Part shown: positions 19,489 to 28,968 of the stretch, one piece after another | How positions within the stretch are numbered: the stretch's first letter is position 1 | Layout of the letters: every line of letters begins with the position of its first letter | Source of the DNA: Brasilonema angustatum HA4187-MV1 | GTDB taxonomy: Bacteria > Cyanobacteriota > Cyanobacteriia > Cyanobacteriales > Nostocaceae | DNA length: 64,000 bases | Assembly (NCBI GenBank): GCA_019359695.1 | Contig: JAHHGV010000041.1 | Coordinates: 1 to 64,000, forward strand | Reading direction: 5' to 3' | Notes under the pieces: model-generated | Seen by the model: only the letters and a program-made list of their open reading frames with translations | The model's database searches: none | Told to the model about the DNA's origin: nothing | Program-made: the position numbers and the translations under genes

Positions 19489-22400
19489 TTAAGCCATTTG
19501 CCTCGCCATCAACTGAGCAAACAGCCCCTCAACTTTAGCCAGTTCTTCAAAACGACCCTGCTGCAAAATTCGACCTTCTTGGAGTACATAGATGCGGTCA
19601 GCGTTACGGATTGTACTCAGTCGGTGGGCGATGACGATTCGGGTAACTTGCAGTTTATCTAAACTTTCACTGACGATCGCCTGAGTTCTGTTATCAAGCG
19701 CACTGGTAGCCTCATCAAATAACAAAATGCGGGGTTTTAATGCGAGTGCGCGAGCAATCAACAGCCGCTGTCGTTGTCCGCCGGAGAGATTACTACCTCC
19801 CTCACTCACGATTGTATGCATTTGCATCGGCATCGCCGCAACATCATCTGCAAAACCTGCCATTTGAGCTGCTTGCCAAGCTTCATCCATCGTAATCAAT
19901 GCATTACTGGCAATATTCTCAAAAATTGAGGCTGACATCAAGCGACTATTTTGCAGTACTACACCTAATTGGCGGCGCACAGCATGGACATCTAACCCTG
20001 CCAAGTCTTGTCCGTCGTAATAAATCGTGCCAGACTTTGGGAATTCAAATCCCAAAAGTAACCTTAATAACGTTGATTTCCCGCTACCTGAAGACCCGAC
20101 AATGGCAATAAATTCTCCTGGTTGGGCGTGGATACTGACATTCTCCAAGATTAATTGACCATCATCGCGGTAGCGGAAAGATAACCTGTCTACATCTAAT
20201 TTACCCGATAGTCTTCCTGGATCTGCCTGATGAGACTTGACTTCTAGTTCACCTTGCAGTATAGGTTGAGCACGTTGCCACAAAGGCAAGATTTGTAAAA
20301 CTTCCACAACTGTGCTACTTAAACTGGTGGCTCCGTTGACAAAAGTGCCAAAAGCTACGTTAAATGCTAAAAAAGTACCAGTTGATAAACCAGAGCCTCC
20401 AGGAACTTGGGACTGCCCAATTAAGCTAGTAGCAAACCAGAAGAGGGCAGCAGTTGTTAATGCAGGTAACACGTGATTGATAACGGTGACAGTGTCTTCA
20501 ATGACTTGGGTACTTAGGATTAATTTCAATTGATGGGTATATTGTTTTCCCCAATAACCAAAGGCGCGGGCTTCAGCTTTAGCGACTCGGAGTTTGGTAA
20601 CTCCATTAATTAACTGCACCATTACACCAAAGATTTGTCCTTCTTGCTCTAGCAGAGGGCGAACTTTGCGGACAATCAGAGTACCAGAGATGATTGTGAC
20701 AGCAATATTTACGAATGCTACCACACAAGCTATCAAAGCTAAGGGAAGACTGTAGTAGAACAATAGTCCCAGATTGAGTAGCGAGAACAAACTGGAGAAG
20801 ATTGTTCTTAAGATTGTACTACCTAGTCTTTGGCGAATTTGAGTAATCGCCGTAACTCTAGAATCCAAATCACCAACTGAGAAGGAGCGGAAAAAGGAAG
20901 CCTTTAACTTTAACAATCGATCCCACACTGCGGCTTGAGTAGAGGAATCGGCAAAAGTTTCTAGCCTAATGGTAGCAAATCCAAGGGCTAGTTGAAACAG
21001 CATTCCGCCAAAGGCAGCAGCTATCAAACCAAAAGCAATTTGGCTTAACAACCCCCGATTAGCATCTGGGATAGCTTTGTCGATCAGGATTGCTGTAGCT
21101 TGAGGTGTTAGCATTCCTAATAAGCTGATAGTCATGCCCATCACTAAAACTGTAATGAGTTCTTTGTAATGACCTTGAAGGGCAAACCGAAGCAAATCAA
21201 GAGTTTTGAGCTGTTTATCAGGCAAAGGTCGATAGAATACATAGGCAGTCGAAGCTAACACTCTTGCTATGGGGGTATCCACAGGAATGCGCCTTTGTTC
21301 CGAAGGGGCGTAGAGTTCGTAACGCGTAGCAGACACTGGTAATAGTGCTACTGGCAGTTTGTCCTCAATCGTAAATGCCAACATTGCCCCGGAATCCTTT
21401 TCCCACCACTTGTCTCGCAACTGAATTCGCCGCACACGGATATGGGAAGCACGGGCGATCGCTTCCACAGGATCTTGCACTCGTGATAAATCTTCTGATG
21501 CAGCTGGGGGACAAATCTTAATTCCTAATGCTCGTCCTACGGCACCAGCAGCAATTAGTAAGGCTTGATCTGGATCAGTTGAATCAAGACTACTACTGAA
21601 TTCTGAAGGATTATTTAGTCTGTCTGAGTTTGGCTGTGGCAATACAGATGCTAATTCTGCTAACGTCTCTTGCATCACTTGCCTTTCAAGACGTTCTCTG
21701 GCTTGAAATCTCAGTAATTCTGCATCCACTTCCTGCCGTTGAAGCAGATTAATACAATAAAGAAAATAAGTTTGTAATTGGGACAAACCGCCTAATAAGG
21801 AATTGATATCTTCGATTTCTAAGGTGTTAACACTTTTTAGCTCAACAGCGTTATCTGCTTGTAGCCACATATTCGCACCTAAAGGCAAGATTGCTGATGC
21901 ACGAGTTAACGAGAGTTCCTCAAACCCCATCCATCGAACACGTCCTTGCACGACTTGCACCCACGATATTTGATGCGGCTGGAATATTTGGTCTTTGACT
22001 AAGGAGATGTCGCGGGTTTCCGGAAGCGATGTTGGTATCGTTGGTGTAGTGATGCCAGCAAGCACTGAACCTAATTGATAAATCCAGTGTTCTATCAGAG
22101 TTACGACTTCTTTATTAGCGTTAGCAAACAATTGGTTAAAGTCGGCTTTGGATACTTTGAGAATTTCTGTCTCCTCAAGCGACACCGCTAAGATTTCTTG
22201 CTCGTTGTCTTGTAAACTTGGTGCAGTCGCAAATATCGCCTGTCCTGCTGTGCTACTAAATAAATAGCGACGGGTATCTTTTGGAATGCTATTGTTATTT
22301 GCAATCGCAAATAACGCCAAGCAACCAGATTTCACTAGCCAAATTGTCTCAGGCTCATTTAGCTGTAGCGATTCATTGCATCCTAAATAGTAGTGTTGTC

Positions 22401-24831
22401 CTTTGAGATTTGAAAAAGACAACAAGGAAGAATTTATTTCTCCCCGAGCTCCCCGGCTCCCTGCTCCCTGCTCCCTGCTCTCTACTCCCTGCTCCCTGCC
22501 CCCGGCTCCCTGCTCCCTGCTCCCTGCTCCCTGCTCCTCTCCATCACTGCGGATTAATTCTAAGTACAGCCCTTCAACTTGCTGTAATTCTTCATGGGTT
22601 CCCCGTTGGACTATCTTGCCGCGATCAAGAACAATAATTTCATCACAATCTCGGATGGTTGAGAGTCGATGCGCCACAATGATGCAAGTGCAACCACGCA
22701 ACCGCAGATTACGAGTGACGTTCTTTTCTGTTTCGCTATCCAGGGCGCTTGTGGCTTCATCCATAATCAGAATACTAGGATTATTCACCAAAGCACGTGC
22801 AATTTCTAGCCGTTGTCGCTGACCACCACTCAAATTGGTAGCACCTTCCAAAAGGTCGGAATTGTACCCATTTGGCAGTGAAAGGATGACATCGTGAAGT
22901 TCTGCGTCTTGACAAGCCCGAACCAGATGACTGTCAGGAATAGTAGTATCCCAAAGCGTCAAGTTATCTCTGACGCTACCAGCAAATAACAAAATCTCTT
23001 GCTCTACAACAGAAATAGAATTGGCTAGTACTTGACGAGAAATTTCCTGTCTGGGGTTTTCGTCAAATCGAATTTCTCCTTCCCACGGTTGGTATAAGCC
23101 ACACAAAAGTTTGGCAATGGTAGACTTTCCAGAACCACTTCCACCTACCAAAGCAACTCGTTGCCCTGGCCTGAGCAAAAGATTAAAATTTTCAATCTGC
23201 GGTGGAGCAATTTGGCTATAGCCAAATGTCAAATTGCGTAATTCTACGTACCCCCTGAGTTTGGGCAGAAGATAGGGGGATGTTTGCGATCCGACGAGCC
23301 GTAAGCTGGAAGACAAGGAAGGTACATAAGGCAAGGAAGAATTTATTTCTCCCTGAGATTCCCTGCCCCTGTGGTCCCTTACTTCCCTGCTTTCCTGCTC
23401 AAGCTGCCGATCAATTGGATTACGTAGGATATCATCAAGGCGAGTGAGATTACCTTCCATCTCTTGGAGTTGGCTTCCCAAGTTGATGAGATTACTTACT
23501 GGAGCGAAAAACCTTTCCATCATACCGAGAAAGGCGATTAACATTCCGATGCTCAAAGCTCCATCCATAACTCGCAAACCGCCCATAGCTAAAAGTAGCA
23601 TGGAAGCGATCGCTTCGAGAAAACTTGGTAAAACACCAATTGTCTGGTTTGTTTCCTCTAATTCTTGGTCGGTGTTGATGGCTTTGGCATAGTGACCGGC
23701 CCAGCGGGAAAAAAAATCTGATTCTAACCCAGATGCTTTTAGCGTCTCCATACTCTGAAGACCAGAAATCTCTACGCCGCTGACTTTTCCTTGTTCTTGG
23801 ATGAGTTTAATGTTGGCATCTACGCGCCGCCCTCTCACCCACTGCAAGGCTGCAAGGTTTATAATCACAAAAGCGATCGCAACTAAGGTTAGCACCACAT
23901 CATATTGCAACATCACTATTACATATAGAAATACAGACGCTGCTGCAATGACTGTAGTCGCTAACTCACCCGAAAGCATATCAGCAACACTATTGTTGAG
24001 CTGTATACGGCTACTGATTTCCCCAGCATACCGCTGATCATAAAAACTCAGGGGTAGGCGTAAAATGTGCCACAGATACCGACTCTTCATCCCCACGGAC
24101 AACTTGATTTTCATCTTCCGCAAGAACTGCAACTGTAACAGCGTCAAAAACCCATTCAGTGCAGCTGTAAATAGCATGCCTAAAATTAGCGGACGCAACC
24201 ATTCATACCGATGCTCAATCAATACGTTGTCTACAAATACCTGGGAGAATGCAGGTAGCGCCAGTCCGGGAATGACTAGCAAAAATCCTGCCACCACGCA
24301 GTAAATCAATGCACTAATAGAACCTCGCAGCCGTGACCACAAAGCTAAGATTGTGCTGGGCTTGCGTCCTCCGCGTTTAAATTCTGCACTAGGTTCTGCA
24401 ACTAGTACGACACCTGTGTAAGCACCACTAAATTCTTCTAGGGAAACAGTCCGCCGTCCCATAGCGGGGTCATTAAGAAAAACTTGCTGTTTGCCGAATC
24501 CCTCTACAACTAGGAAATGGTTAAAGTTCCAAAATATAATATAGGGAAATTTCAACGACTCCAACCCAGCTAAGTTGGTCTTAAAGCATTTGGCGCTAAG
24601 TTTATAGTTTCTAGCAGCCTTGAGGATATTTAAAGCACTAACTCCGTCCCGCGATACACCGCAGGCTTGCCTCAGTTCCGTCAGTGGGACAATACGATGG
24701 TAATAACTTAGAATAATTCCCAAAGCAGCAGCGCCACATTCTACTACCTCCATTTGCAGCAGAGTAGGAGTGCGACACCGCTTTTTTTTAGGCAATTGCG
24801 CTAATGTCTTTTTTAAATTTTCCCAGAACAT
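19489..24831 (-). CDS. Fused C39-peptidase ABC exporter and second NHLM-type ABC exporter
   Basis: A 1780-residue protein that joins what are normally two proteins. Residues about 20-145 are a C39 double-glycine peptidase with Cys32 (EVVECGAAALG), His105 (NFNHFLVVEG) and Asp121 (LNDPAMGRR). A first transmembrane domain (about 165-450) and nucleotide-binding domain follow (Walker A GGSGSGKST near 562, signature LSGGQRQRLEIA near 665). Residues about 800-1200 form a linker with a region resembling a cyclic-nucleotide-binding fold and the NHLM ABC2-type segment RRIQLRDKWWEKDSGAMLAF. A second transmembrane domain (about 1220-1510) and NBD (GSSGSGKST near 1578, LSGGQRQRLLIA near 1680) end the chain. 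It should cleave GG leaders and export the peptides encoded at 27.1-30.9 kb with the HlyD adaptor just upstream. Two linkers contain repeat-derived insertions. Confidence 0.93.
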   Translation of the reverse strand: MFWENLKKTLAQLPKKKRCRTPTLLQMEVVECGAAALGIILSYYHRIVPLTELRQACGVSRDGVSALNILKAARNYKLSAKCFKTNLAGLESLKFPYIIFWNFNHFLVVEGFGKQQVFLNDPAMGRRTVSLEEFSGAYTGVVLVAEPSAEFKRGGRKPSTILALWSRLRGSISALIYCVVAGFLLVIPGLALPAFSQVFVDNVLIEHRYEWLRPLILGMLFTAALNGFLTLLQLQFLRKMKIKLSVGMKSRYLWHILRLPLSFYDQRYAGEISSRIQLNNSVADMLSGELATTVIAAASVFLYVIVMLQYDVVLTLVAIAFVIINLAALQWVRGRRVDANIKLIQEQGKVSGVEISGLQSMETLKASGLESDFFSRWAGHYAKAINTDQELEETNQTIGVLPSFLEAIASMLLLAMGGLRVMDGALSIGMLIAFLGMMERFFAPVSNLINLGSQLQEMEGNLTRLDDILRNPIDRQLEQESREVRDHRGRESQGEINSSLPYVPSLSSSLRLVGSQTSPYLLPKLRGYVELRNLTFGYSQIAPPQIENFNLLLRPGQRVALVGGSGSGKSTIAKLLCGLYQPWEGEIRFDENPRQEISRQVLANSISVVEQEILLFAGSVRDNLTLWDTTIPDSHLVRACQDAELHDVILSLPNGYNSDLLEGATNLSGGQRQRLEIARALVNNPSILIMDEATSALDSETEKNVTRNLRLRGCTCIIVAHRLSTIRDCDEIIVLDRGKIVQRGTHEELQQVEGLYLELIRSDGEEQGAGSREQGAGGREQGVESREQGAGSRGARGEINSSLLSFSNLKGQHYYLGCNESLQLNEPETIWLVKSGCLALFAIANNNSIPKDTRRYLFSSTAGQAIFATAPSLQDNEQEILAVSLEETEILKVSKADFNQLFANANKEVVTLIEHWIYQLGSVLAGITTPTIPTSLPETRDISLVKDQIFQPHQISWVQVVQGRVRWMGFEELSLTRASAILPLGANMWLQADNAVELKSVNTLEIEDINSLLGGLSQLQTYFLYCINLLQRQEVDAELLRFQARERLERQVMQETLAELASVLPQPNSDRLNNPSEFSSSLDSTDPDQALLIAAGAVGRALGIKICPPAASEDLSRVQDPVEAIARASHIRVRRIQLRDKWWEKDSGAMLAFTIEDKLPVALLPVSATRYELYAPSEQRRIPVDTPIARVLASTAYVFYRPLPDKQLKTLDLLRFALQGHYKELITVLVMGMTISLLGMLTPQATAILIDKAIPDANRGLLSQIAFGLIAAAFGGMLFQLALGFATIRLETFADSSTQAAVWDRLLKLKASFFRSFSVGDLDSRVTAITQIRQRLGSTILRTIFSSLFSLLNLGLLFYYSLPLALIACVVAFVNIAVTIISGTLIVRKVRPLLEQEGQIFGVMVQLINGVTKLRVAKAEARAFGYWGKQYTHQLKLILSTQVIEDTVTVINHVLPALTTAALFWFATSLIGQSQVPGGSGLSTGTFLAFNVAFGTFVNGATSLSSTVVEVLQILPLWQRAQPILQGELEVKSHQADPGRLSGKLDVDRLSFRYRDDGQLILENVSIHAQPGEFIAIVGSSGSGKSTLLRLLLGFEFPKSGTIYYDGQDLAGLDVHAVRRQLGVVLQNSRLMSASIFENIASNALITMDEAWQAAQMAGFADDVAAMPMQMHTIVSEGGSNLSGGQRQRLLIARALALKPRILLFDEATSALDNRTQAIVSESLDKLQVTRIVIAHRLSTIRNADRIYVLQEGRILQQGRFEELAKVEGLFAQLMARQMA
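22424..22545. repeat. In-frame GCTCCCT heptamer repeat inside the ABC exporter gene
   Basis: A 20-bp block AAGGAAGAATTTATTTCTCC (22424-22443) is followed by about a dozen GCTCCCT-like heptamers up to 22545. Read through on the minus strand it encodes a low-complexity EQGAGSREQGAGG stretch at residues about 762-795, between the first NBD and the following linker domain. The reading frame is kept. Confidence 0.85.
23270..23405. repeat. Second repeat-derived in-frame insertion in the ABC exporter gene
   Basis: The same 20-bp block occurs again at 23333-23352 followed by degenerate CCCTGC-type repeats. It encodes QGEINSSLPYVPSLSSSL and neighbouring polar residues (about 475-520) between the first transmembrane domain and its NBD. 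GEINSSL is therefore found twice in the protein for DNA-level reasons. Confidence 0.7.
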
Positions 24832-25050
24832 AAAAATATTTTTTAAAAATTTGAACTGTGATTTAATTTTTAGTCATCAATTATGTAAGGGAACACCAAA
24901 AAATAAATTATCCAATTTAGTGAAGTGCGTTATAGCGATCTGCGCACCGCGCAGCAGCGAAGCTATCGCGCTTCTGATGCTGTCTATTTATATCAACATT
25001 GAAATGAAAGGGTATAATTTGTGTTCTGCTGGACATGATATTATACCAGA

Positions 25051-26493
25051 TCACGAAATACCACTCCAGGATTTCAAAAGCGGCAGAACAAATGTAATCG
25101 GGGCGCGTTCTTCCACAGTGACTTGTACTGAGGTAGTAGTTCCTGAAGTGACTTTCATCTGTGGTCCAGTTGAAGAAGACCATTTGTAGCCGCTAAAGCT
25201 CGAAGAGTCTGATTGCAGTCGGGAAGTCATTAAGATTTGCGGTCCTTGTGACATTAAAGCTTCCACAAATTCGGAATTACCTACTACACTTAATGCACCC
25301 TGTTTAGTCACAGGAAAGGGTGAGACATCTGTGACACCACCAATGATGCCACCAAAGCGTTCCCGTTGCACTGTACTAGGCGTGACTTGTAACTTCATTC
25401 CCTTTTGAATTTTCTTGCCATCGCCAACAGGAAAAAATGCCACACTCATAGGTTGAGTTGATCGCTGTTGTGCGGCTATTGTTCCTATGGCTGTACCCTG
25501 TGAGACAACTTGTCCTGGAGTTGCCGAAATTTCTAAAATCCGTCCAGAGTAGCTACTCTTGATTAAACTGCTACTCGACAATTGCAGTGCTAATTGAGCA
25601 ATATTGCGCCGGACTTCCTGAATTTCTTTTTTGCGAATGGTTACTGCTTCTAAATCTTGTTGCGCTGCGGTTGCTTTTTTACTATCTAGTTGTTTTAACT
25701 GCGCTTGCAAATCTTTAATTGAGTTTAGGTTCTCTAAATATTGTCTTTGTGCATCTGCTTCTTTGACATCCAGTTGCTTGAGTTGCGATTCGGCTTCATT
25801 AATTTGTGTCACAGCATTTAAATAATCCTGCTGTGCCTGTAGTACCATATCGCCAGCAATTGCTCCTTCGTTTAATAACTGCTGACGGTTGTTCAATCTC
25901 TGTTGGAAAGTCGGTAGCAGTTTTTGCAGTTGTTTTAAAGTTTGTGTTTGGTTAACGCGATCGCGTTGAATCGAATTTAGCCCTTTGTCTCTTAAAATTG
26001 GTGTTAATTTCTGTACTGCCTGGAGGTTTTGCCGCAAAGATTCGCTTTGCTGCTTCATCGCTTCTTCGTCTGCTTTTTGCCGCTGTAGTTGCACTAAACT
26101 AGCAAGGCGATCTTCTGTTTGTAGTTGCCCTAATTTAGAGCGTTGTAGTTGTAGCTGTTTGAGAAGTTCGCTTTGGTCTAGCGTTGCCAATATATCTCCT
26201 CTATTTACAAAATCGCCAACCCGGATGTTAACTGTTTGTAATTTACCACCAAGCGGTGACTGAAATGAGGTAATTGTACTGGGATAGACTATAATTCCAG
26301 TACCCGTGACCGTAATTGGGATTCGACCTAAAAAACTCCAAGTCAGCCCCATCGCCACCAACGAACCAACTGCAACTATAGGTAGCCACTTTTTCGGGCT
26401 GACTACCTGCATGATGTGATCTAATTCTTCAGGCGAAGAAGCACGGTCTAAAGCTTCTTTGCGGAACAAGTCGCTTCTTTGATTAATCACCAC
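25051..26493 (-). CDS. HlyD-family adaptor of an NHLM-type peptide export system
   Basis: A 480-residue membrane fusion protein linking the inner-membrane exporter to the outer membrane. The N-terminus RKEALDRASSPEELDHIMQVVSPKKWL is characteristic of the NHLM HlyD subfamily. One transmembrane helix lies at about 36-58, then a lipoyl-like half-motif (GKLQTVNIRVGDFVNRGDILATLD), a long Gln/Leu-rich coiled coil (about 100-300), the second lipoyl half (YSGRILEISATPGQVVSQG) and a beta-rich C-terminal part. The stop lies 219 bp before the ABC gene, so they are likely one transcript with the precursor genes upstream. Confidence 0.93.
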   Translation of the reverse strand: MVINQRSDLFRKEALDRASSPEELDHIMQVVSPKKWLPIVAVGSLVAMGLTWSFLGRIPITVTGTGIIVYPSTITSFQSPLGGKLQTVNIRVGDFVNRGDILATLDQSELLKQLQLQRSKLGQLQTEDRLASLVQLQRQKADEEAMKQQSESLRQNLQAVQKLTPILRDKGLNSIQRDRVNQTQTLKQLQKLLPTFQQRLNNRQQLLNEGAIAGDMVLQAQQDYLNAVTQINEAESQLKQLDVKEADAQRQYLENLNSIKDLQAQLKQLDSKKATAAQQDLEAVTIRKKEIQEVRRNIAQLALQLSSSSLIKSSYSGRILEISATPGQVVSQGTAIGTIAAQQRSTQPMSVAFFPVGDGKKIQKGMKLQVTPSTVQRERFGGIIGGVTDVSPFPVTKQGALSVVGNSEFVEALMSQGPQILMTSRLQSDSSSFSGYKWSSSTGPQMKVTSGTTTSVQVTVEERAPITFVLPLLKSWSGIS

Positions 26494-26602
26494 AGACTAT
26501 CCCATTCTGCTACCGCAACTTTAGAAGTTGCAGCTTTAATTCAGCATAAACAAGCAGTGGCTCTTGTCAGAACCACATTTTATTGAATTATTTAGGAGAA
26601 TA

Positions 26603-27010
26603 TTGACGGGTAGGTAAGAAGTAAGGGATAATAGACGAAGGTCTCTTACCATTTGACCTTTCACTTTTATCCAGCTTACACCCGCCAATGTTTAAAGTAA
26701 CATTGTAGCAGGTTTGGCAGCCAGAAAATACCAGATCACTATGTTATAAGATACTCGTATACTTATTCGTAAGGGTCGTTATTAGTCCTTTGTCAGTTGT
26801 TGGCAGCATCTGACAAAGGACTTCTGGTTAATAACTGTCTTAACGAAATAATCTATAACTTGCATATCTTCTAGCTTAGTGTTGTTTTGATTTGTACTGA
26901 TGACACAAATCATGCATGATAAAGGAATTTTTGGCAATACAAACTGCTGTAATGGCTTTTGGTTGAGGTGCTCACTCAACATGAGCATACTATAAAGATA
27001 AGCTAGTAAC
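26603..27010. repeat. Conserved 3' flank I, copy A (downstream of a family-1 precursor)
   Basis: About 400 bp that match 28571-28980 at roughly 85-95% by eye with few indels. It starts TTGACGGGTAGG and ends in the C-terminal region of the precursor unit. It contains a nested structure at 26603-26697 (outer arms TTGACGGGT and the near-complement ACCCGCCAA, inner arms GGTAAG/CTTACC) and a perfect 13-bp stem at 26785-26823 (AGTCCTTTGTCAG/CTGACAAAGGACT). The minus-strand frame 26782-27027 is not conserved in copy B, so I treat it as non-coding. Confidence 0.75.
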
Positions 27011-27103
27011 CCTACCGAGTCAGTCAAAAGTCAAAAAATTTACAGTATAAGCTTTTCGTTGATTTTGTAGACATGGAGGAGCTTACCACAGGGTATGAGT
27101 GTT

Positions 27104-27361
27104 TTATCGGCGTTTCGGCTGAATAATCTTTTGAGTTACATCTTGTTTAACACTAGCTTTCCCCTCACCAATTACTACTGCAGTACCAACTTGAGTGGCT
27201 TGTTGGACGTTTACAACTGTGCCATCAATTTTCACTTTAGTGGGAGCTTTAACACCAACAGCGACGTCTGCACCTCCTCCTCCTACAATTCCATTGACTT
27301 CTTCATCAGTTAACTCGGTGAAAACTGCGAGTGTTTGTTGCTCAAGTGTTACAAATGACAT
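27104..27361 (-). CDS. Double-glycine precursor peptide, family 1 (divergent member)
   Basis: An 85-residue precursor. I start at MSFVTLEQQ (27361) because GAAGGAAC lies 7 nt upstream, as in the other family-1 genes; a longer frame begins at 27382. The 28-residue leader ends FTELTDEEVNGIVGG, the double-Gly cleavage site for a C39 peptidase. The 57-residue core is Val/Gln/Lys-rich and Cys-free and ends IIQPKRR. It lies nearest to the hlyD-ABC genes and is presumably their substrate. The core has no resemblance to a named bacteriocin that I can recognise. Confidence 0.85.
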   Translation of the reverse strand: MSFVTLEQQTLAVFTELTDEEVNGIVGGGGADVAVGVKAPTKVKIDGTVVNVQQATQVGTAVVIGEGKASVKQDVTQKIIQPKRR

Positions 27362-27825
27362 AAAAGTTCCTTCTTTGTACAAAATAGTTTTGGGAGAGTG
27401 AAATTATTTTCTTTACTTAACCAATCATTGTTAATAACAAAAATCGTTAGAGCCTTCCATTCATGATTCTCTACTGATTTTTTCTTTTGTCGTTAAACAT
27501 GATTTTTTTACATTAAACGACATTTTTTGGTTAAGTATTGCACTTTCACTACATTTTAAATATTACATCTTTTTCGAGTATCTTTTATAAAGTAACTATA
27601 AAAATAAGATATTTTTTTTATAGATTAGGATTGCTATAAAATTATCAGATACCAATCAGACTTTCAAAGTAAGAAAGATAGGAAAAGTAGGAATAGTAAA
27701 CTATTAGAAAATTTTCCAGATTAATTTAGAAAGTCTAACCAAAAATTGTAAAATCAATTAATGTTTTCTGACAGACCTGAATAAGTGACTACCTACTTAG
27801 ACCTAAAAGATCCCAAATGACTCAT

Positions 27826-27873
27826 GAAAGTACATATTTCTGACTTCTAAAGAAGGCAGAAATATGTACTTTC
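27826..27873. promoter_or_regulatory. Strong hairpin in 3' flank II, copy A
   Basis: Perfect 17-bp arms GAAAGTACATATTTCTG (27826-27842) and CAGAAATATGTACTTTC (27857-27873) with an inner CTTCT/AGAAG stem. It lies about 230 bp beyond the stop of the family-2 precursor at 28106 and about 450 bp upstream of the family-1 gene at 27361. It is probably a transcript end or RNA-stability structure. The equivalent in copy B is at 30373-30404. Confidence 0.7.
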
Positions 27874-28105
27874 ATTGGATACCATAAAGTGTGAGTTGAA
27901 ATGTAACCGTTTACGGGGAATAGGTCTTTTACCTAAATGCTTAAAACACAATTAGCCGCCCACTTAACACTGTTTTTTATATTCAACATCATCCAGAAAG
28001 CATTAAGTATAGTCTAGTTTTGGTAGTGATTCAGTGTCATTTCATGTTAGATATTTTTTATTCACTCCATGAACAGTTAGAGTTTCAAGAGAGTCGTCGT
28101 GAAAC
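27874..28105. repeat. Conserved 3' flank II, copy A
   Basis: The spacer downstream of the family-2 precursor at 28106. Together with the hairpin it aligns with 30373-30674, for example GGTCTTTTACCTAAATGCTT against GGTCTTTTGCCTAAATGCTT and a shared TTTCATGTT segment near the gene. No frame is conserved between the copies. Its association with family-2 genes only suggests it belongs to the gene cassette. Confidence 0.65.
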
Positions 28106-28369
28106 CTAAGTGGACACGGTTCTTTTATACTTAGTTCGTTTTTTAACTTTGGTTACAATTTTTTTTATGTTTTTTGAATCATTTTTTATGTCTATCTTCA
28201 CGTCATTAATACTGACGTCATTTCCATCAGTTGAAACTGCAGTTACATTTGAAACCAACGTAGAAGTTACTCCTCCCACTATTCCTTCTAATTCATTTTC
28301 TATCAGTTCCTCAACAATAACTTTATCATTACTGCTGAGTCGTATATTCATTTTATTGACATTACCCAT
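28106..28369 (-). CDS. Double-glycine precursor peptide, family 2, copy A
   Basis: An 87-residue precursor with a 33-residue leader whose end reads KVIVEELIENELEGIVGG, nearly the same as the family-2 gene at 30675 and distinct from the ELTE(Q/A)EISGIVGG leaders. The 54-residue core is Cys-free with an acidic/polar first half and a strongly basic tail (IVTKVKKRTKYKRTVST), which would fit a membrane- or polyanion-active peptide. An unlisted ribosome-binding site (GGAGTGAAG) precedes the ATG. Confidence 0.85.
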   Translation of the reverse strand: MGNVNKMNIRLSSNDKVIVEELIENELEGIVGGVTSTLVSNVTAVSTDGNDVSINDVKIDIKNDSKNIKKIVTKVKKRTKYKRTVST

Positions 28370-28570
28370 GACTTCACTCCAGAAAAATTATGCAATACAG
28401 GCAATTTCGTCACCGTGCCTTAGTTCTAATCCATATATGAACGGAAATGAACCTACCATTTAATGAGAGGTCGAAGGCTGAGGAAACAAAAAATTTTGAT
28501 GCGTCAATAGCGGATAAACAAGGAACATTTCCTGTTATCACCACAAATTTATTAATTGTTCAAGGGGGAA

Positions 28571-28968
28571 GTTGACGGGTAGGTAAGAAGTAAGGAATAA
28601 CAAACGAAGGTCTCTTACCCTTTGACCTTTGACTTTTATCCAGCTTACACCCGTCAATGTTCAAAGTAACGATGTAGCAATTTTTGCAGCCAAAAAATAC
28701 CAGACCACTATTCTTATAAGATGCTCGTGCAGTTATTCGTAAGGGCCGTTATTAGTTCTTTGTCAGTTGTTGGCAGCATCTGGCAAAGGACTACTGGTTA
28801 ATAACTGTCTTAACGAAGTAATCTATAACTTGCATACCTTTTAGGTTAGTGCTGTTTTGACTTGTACTGATGATACAAAATCATGATACAGGAATTTTTG
28901 GCAATACAAATTGCTGTAGTGACTTTTGTTGAGATGGTCACTTAACTAAAGCGTACTATGGAGATAAC
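28571..28968. repeat. Conserved 3' flank I, copy B
   Basis: Second copy of the 400-bp element, directly downstream of the last of the three tandem family-1 genes. The hairpin at 28754-28792 keeps all 13 base pairs when read as plus-strand RNA: the two changes relative to copy A both give G-U pairs (they would be A-C mismatches on the minus strand). The outer TTGACGGGT/ACCCGTCAA stem is perfect here. Confidence 0.72.

Noticed and set aside
26782-27027. 81-codon minus-strand frame between hlyD and the precursor array, considered as another peptide gene
   Set aside because: It lies in the duplicated flank I, and the second copy has a stop at the equivalent codon and a different upstream frame. 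It lacks a GG leader.
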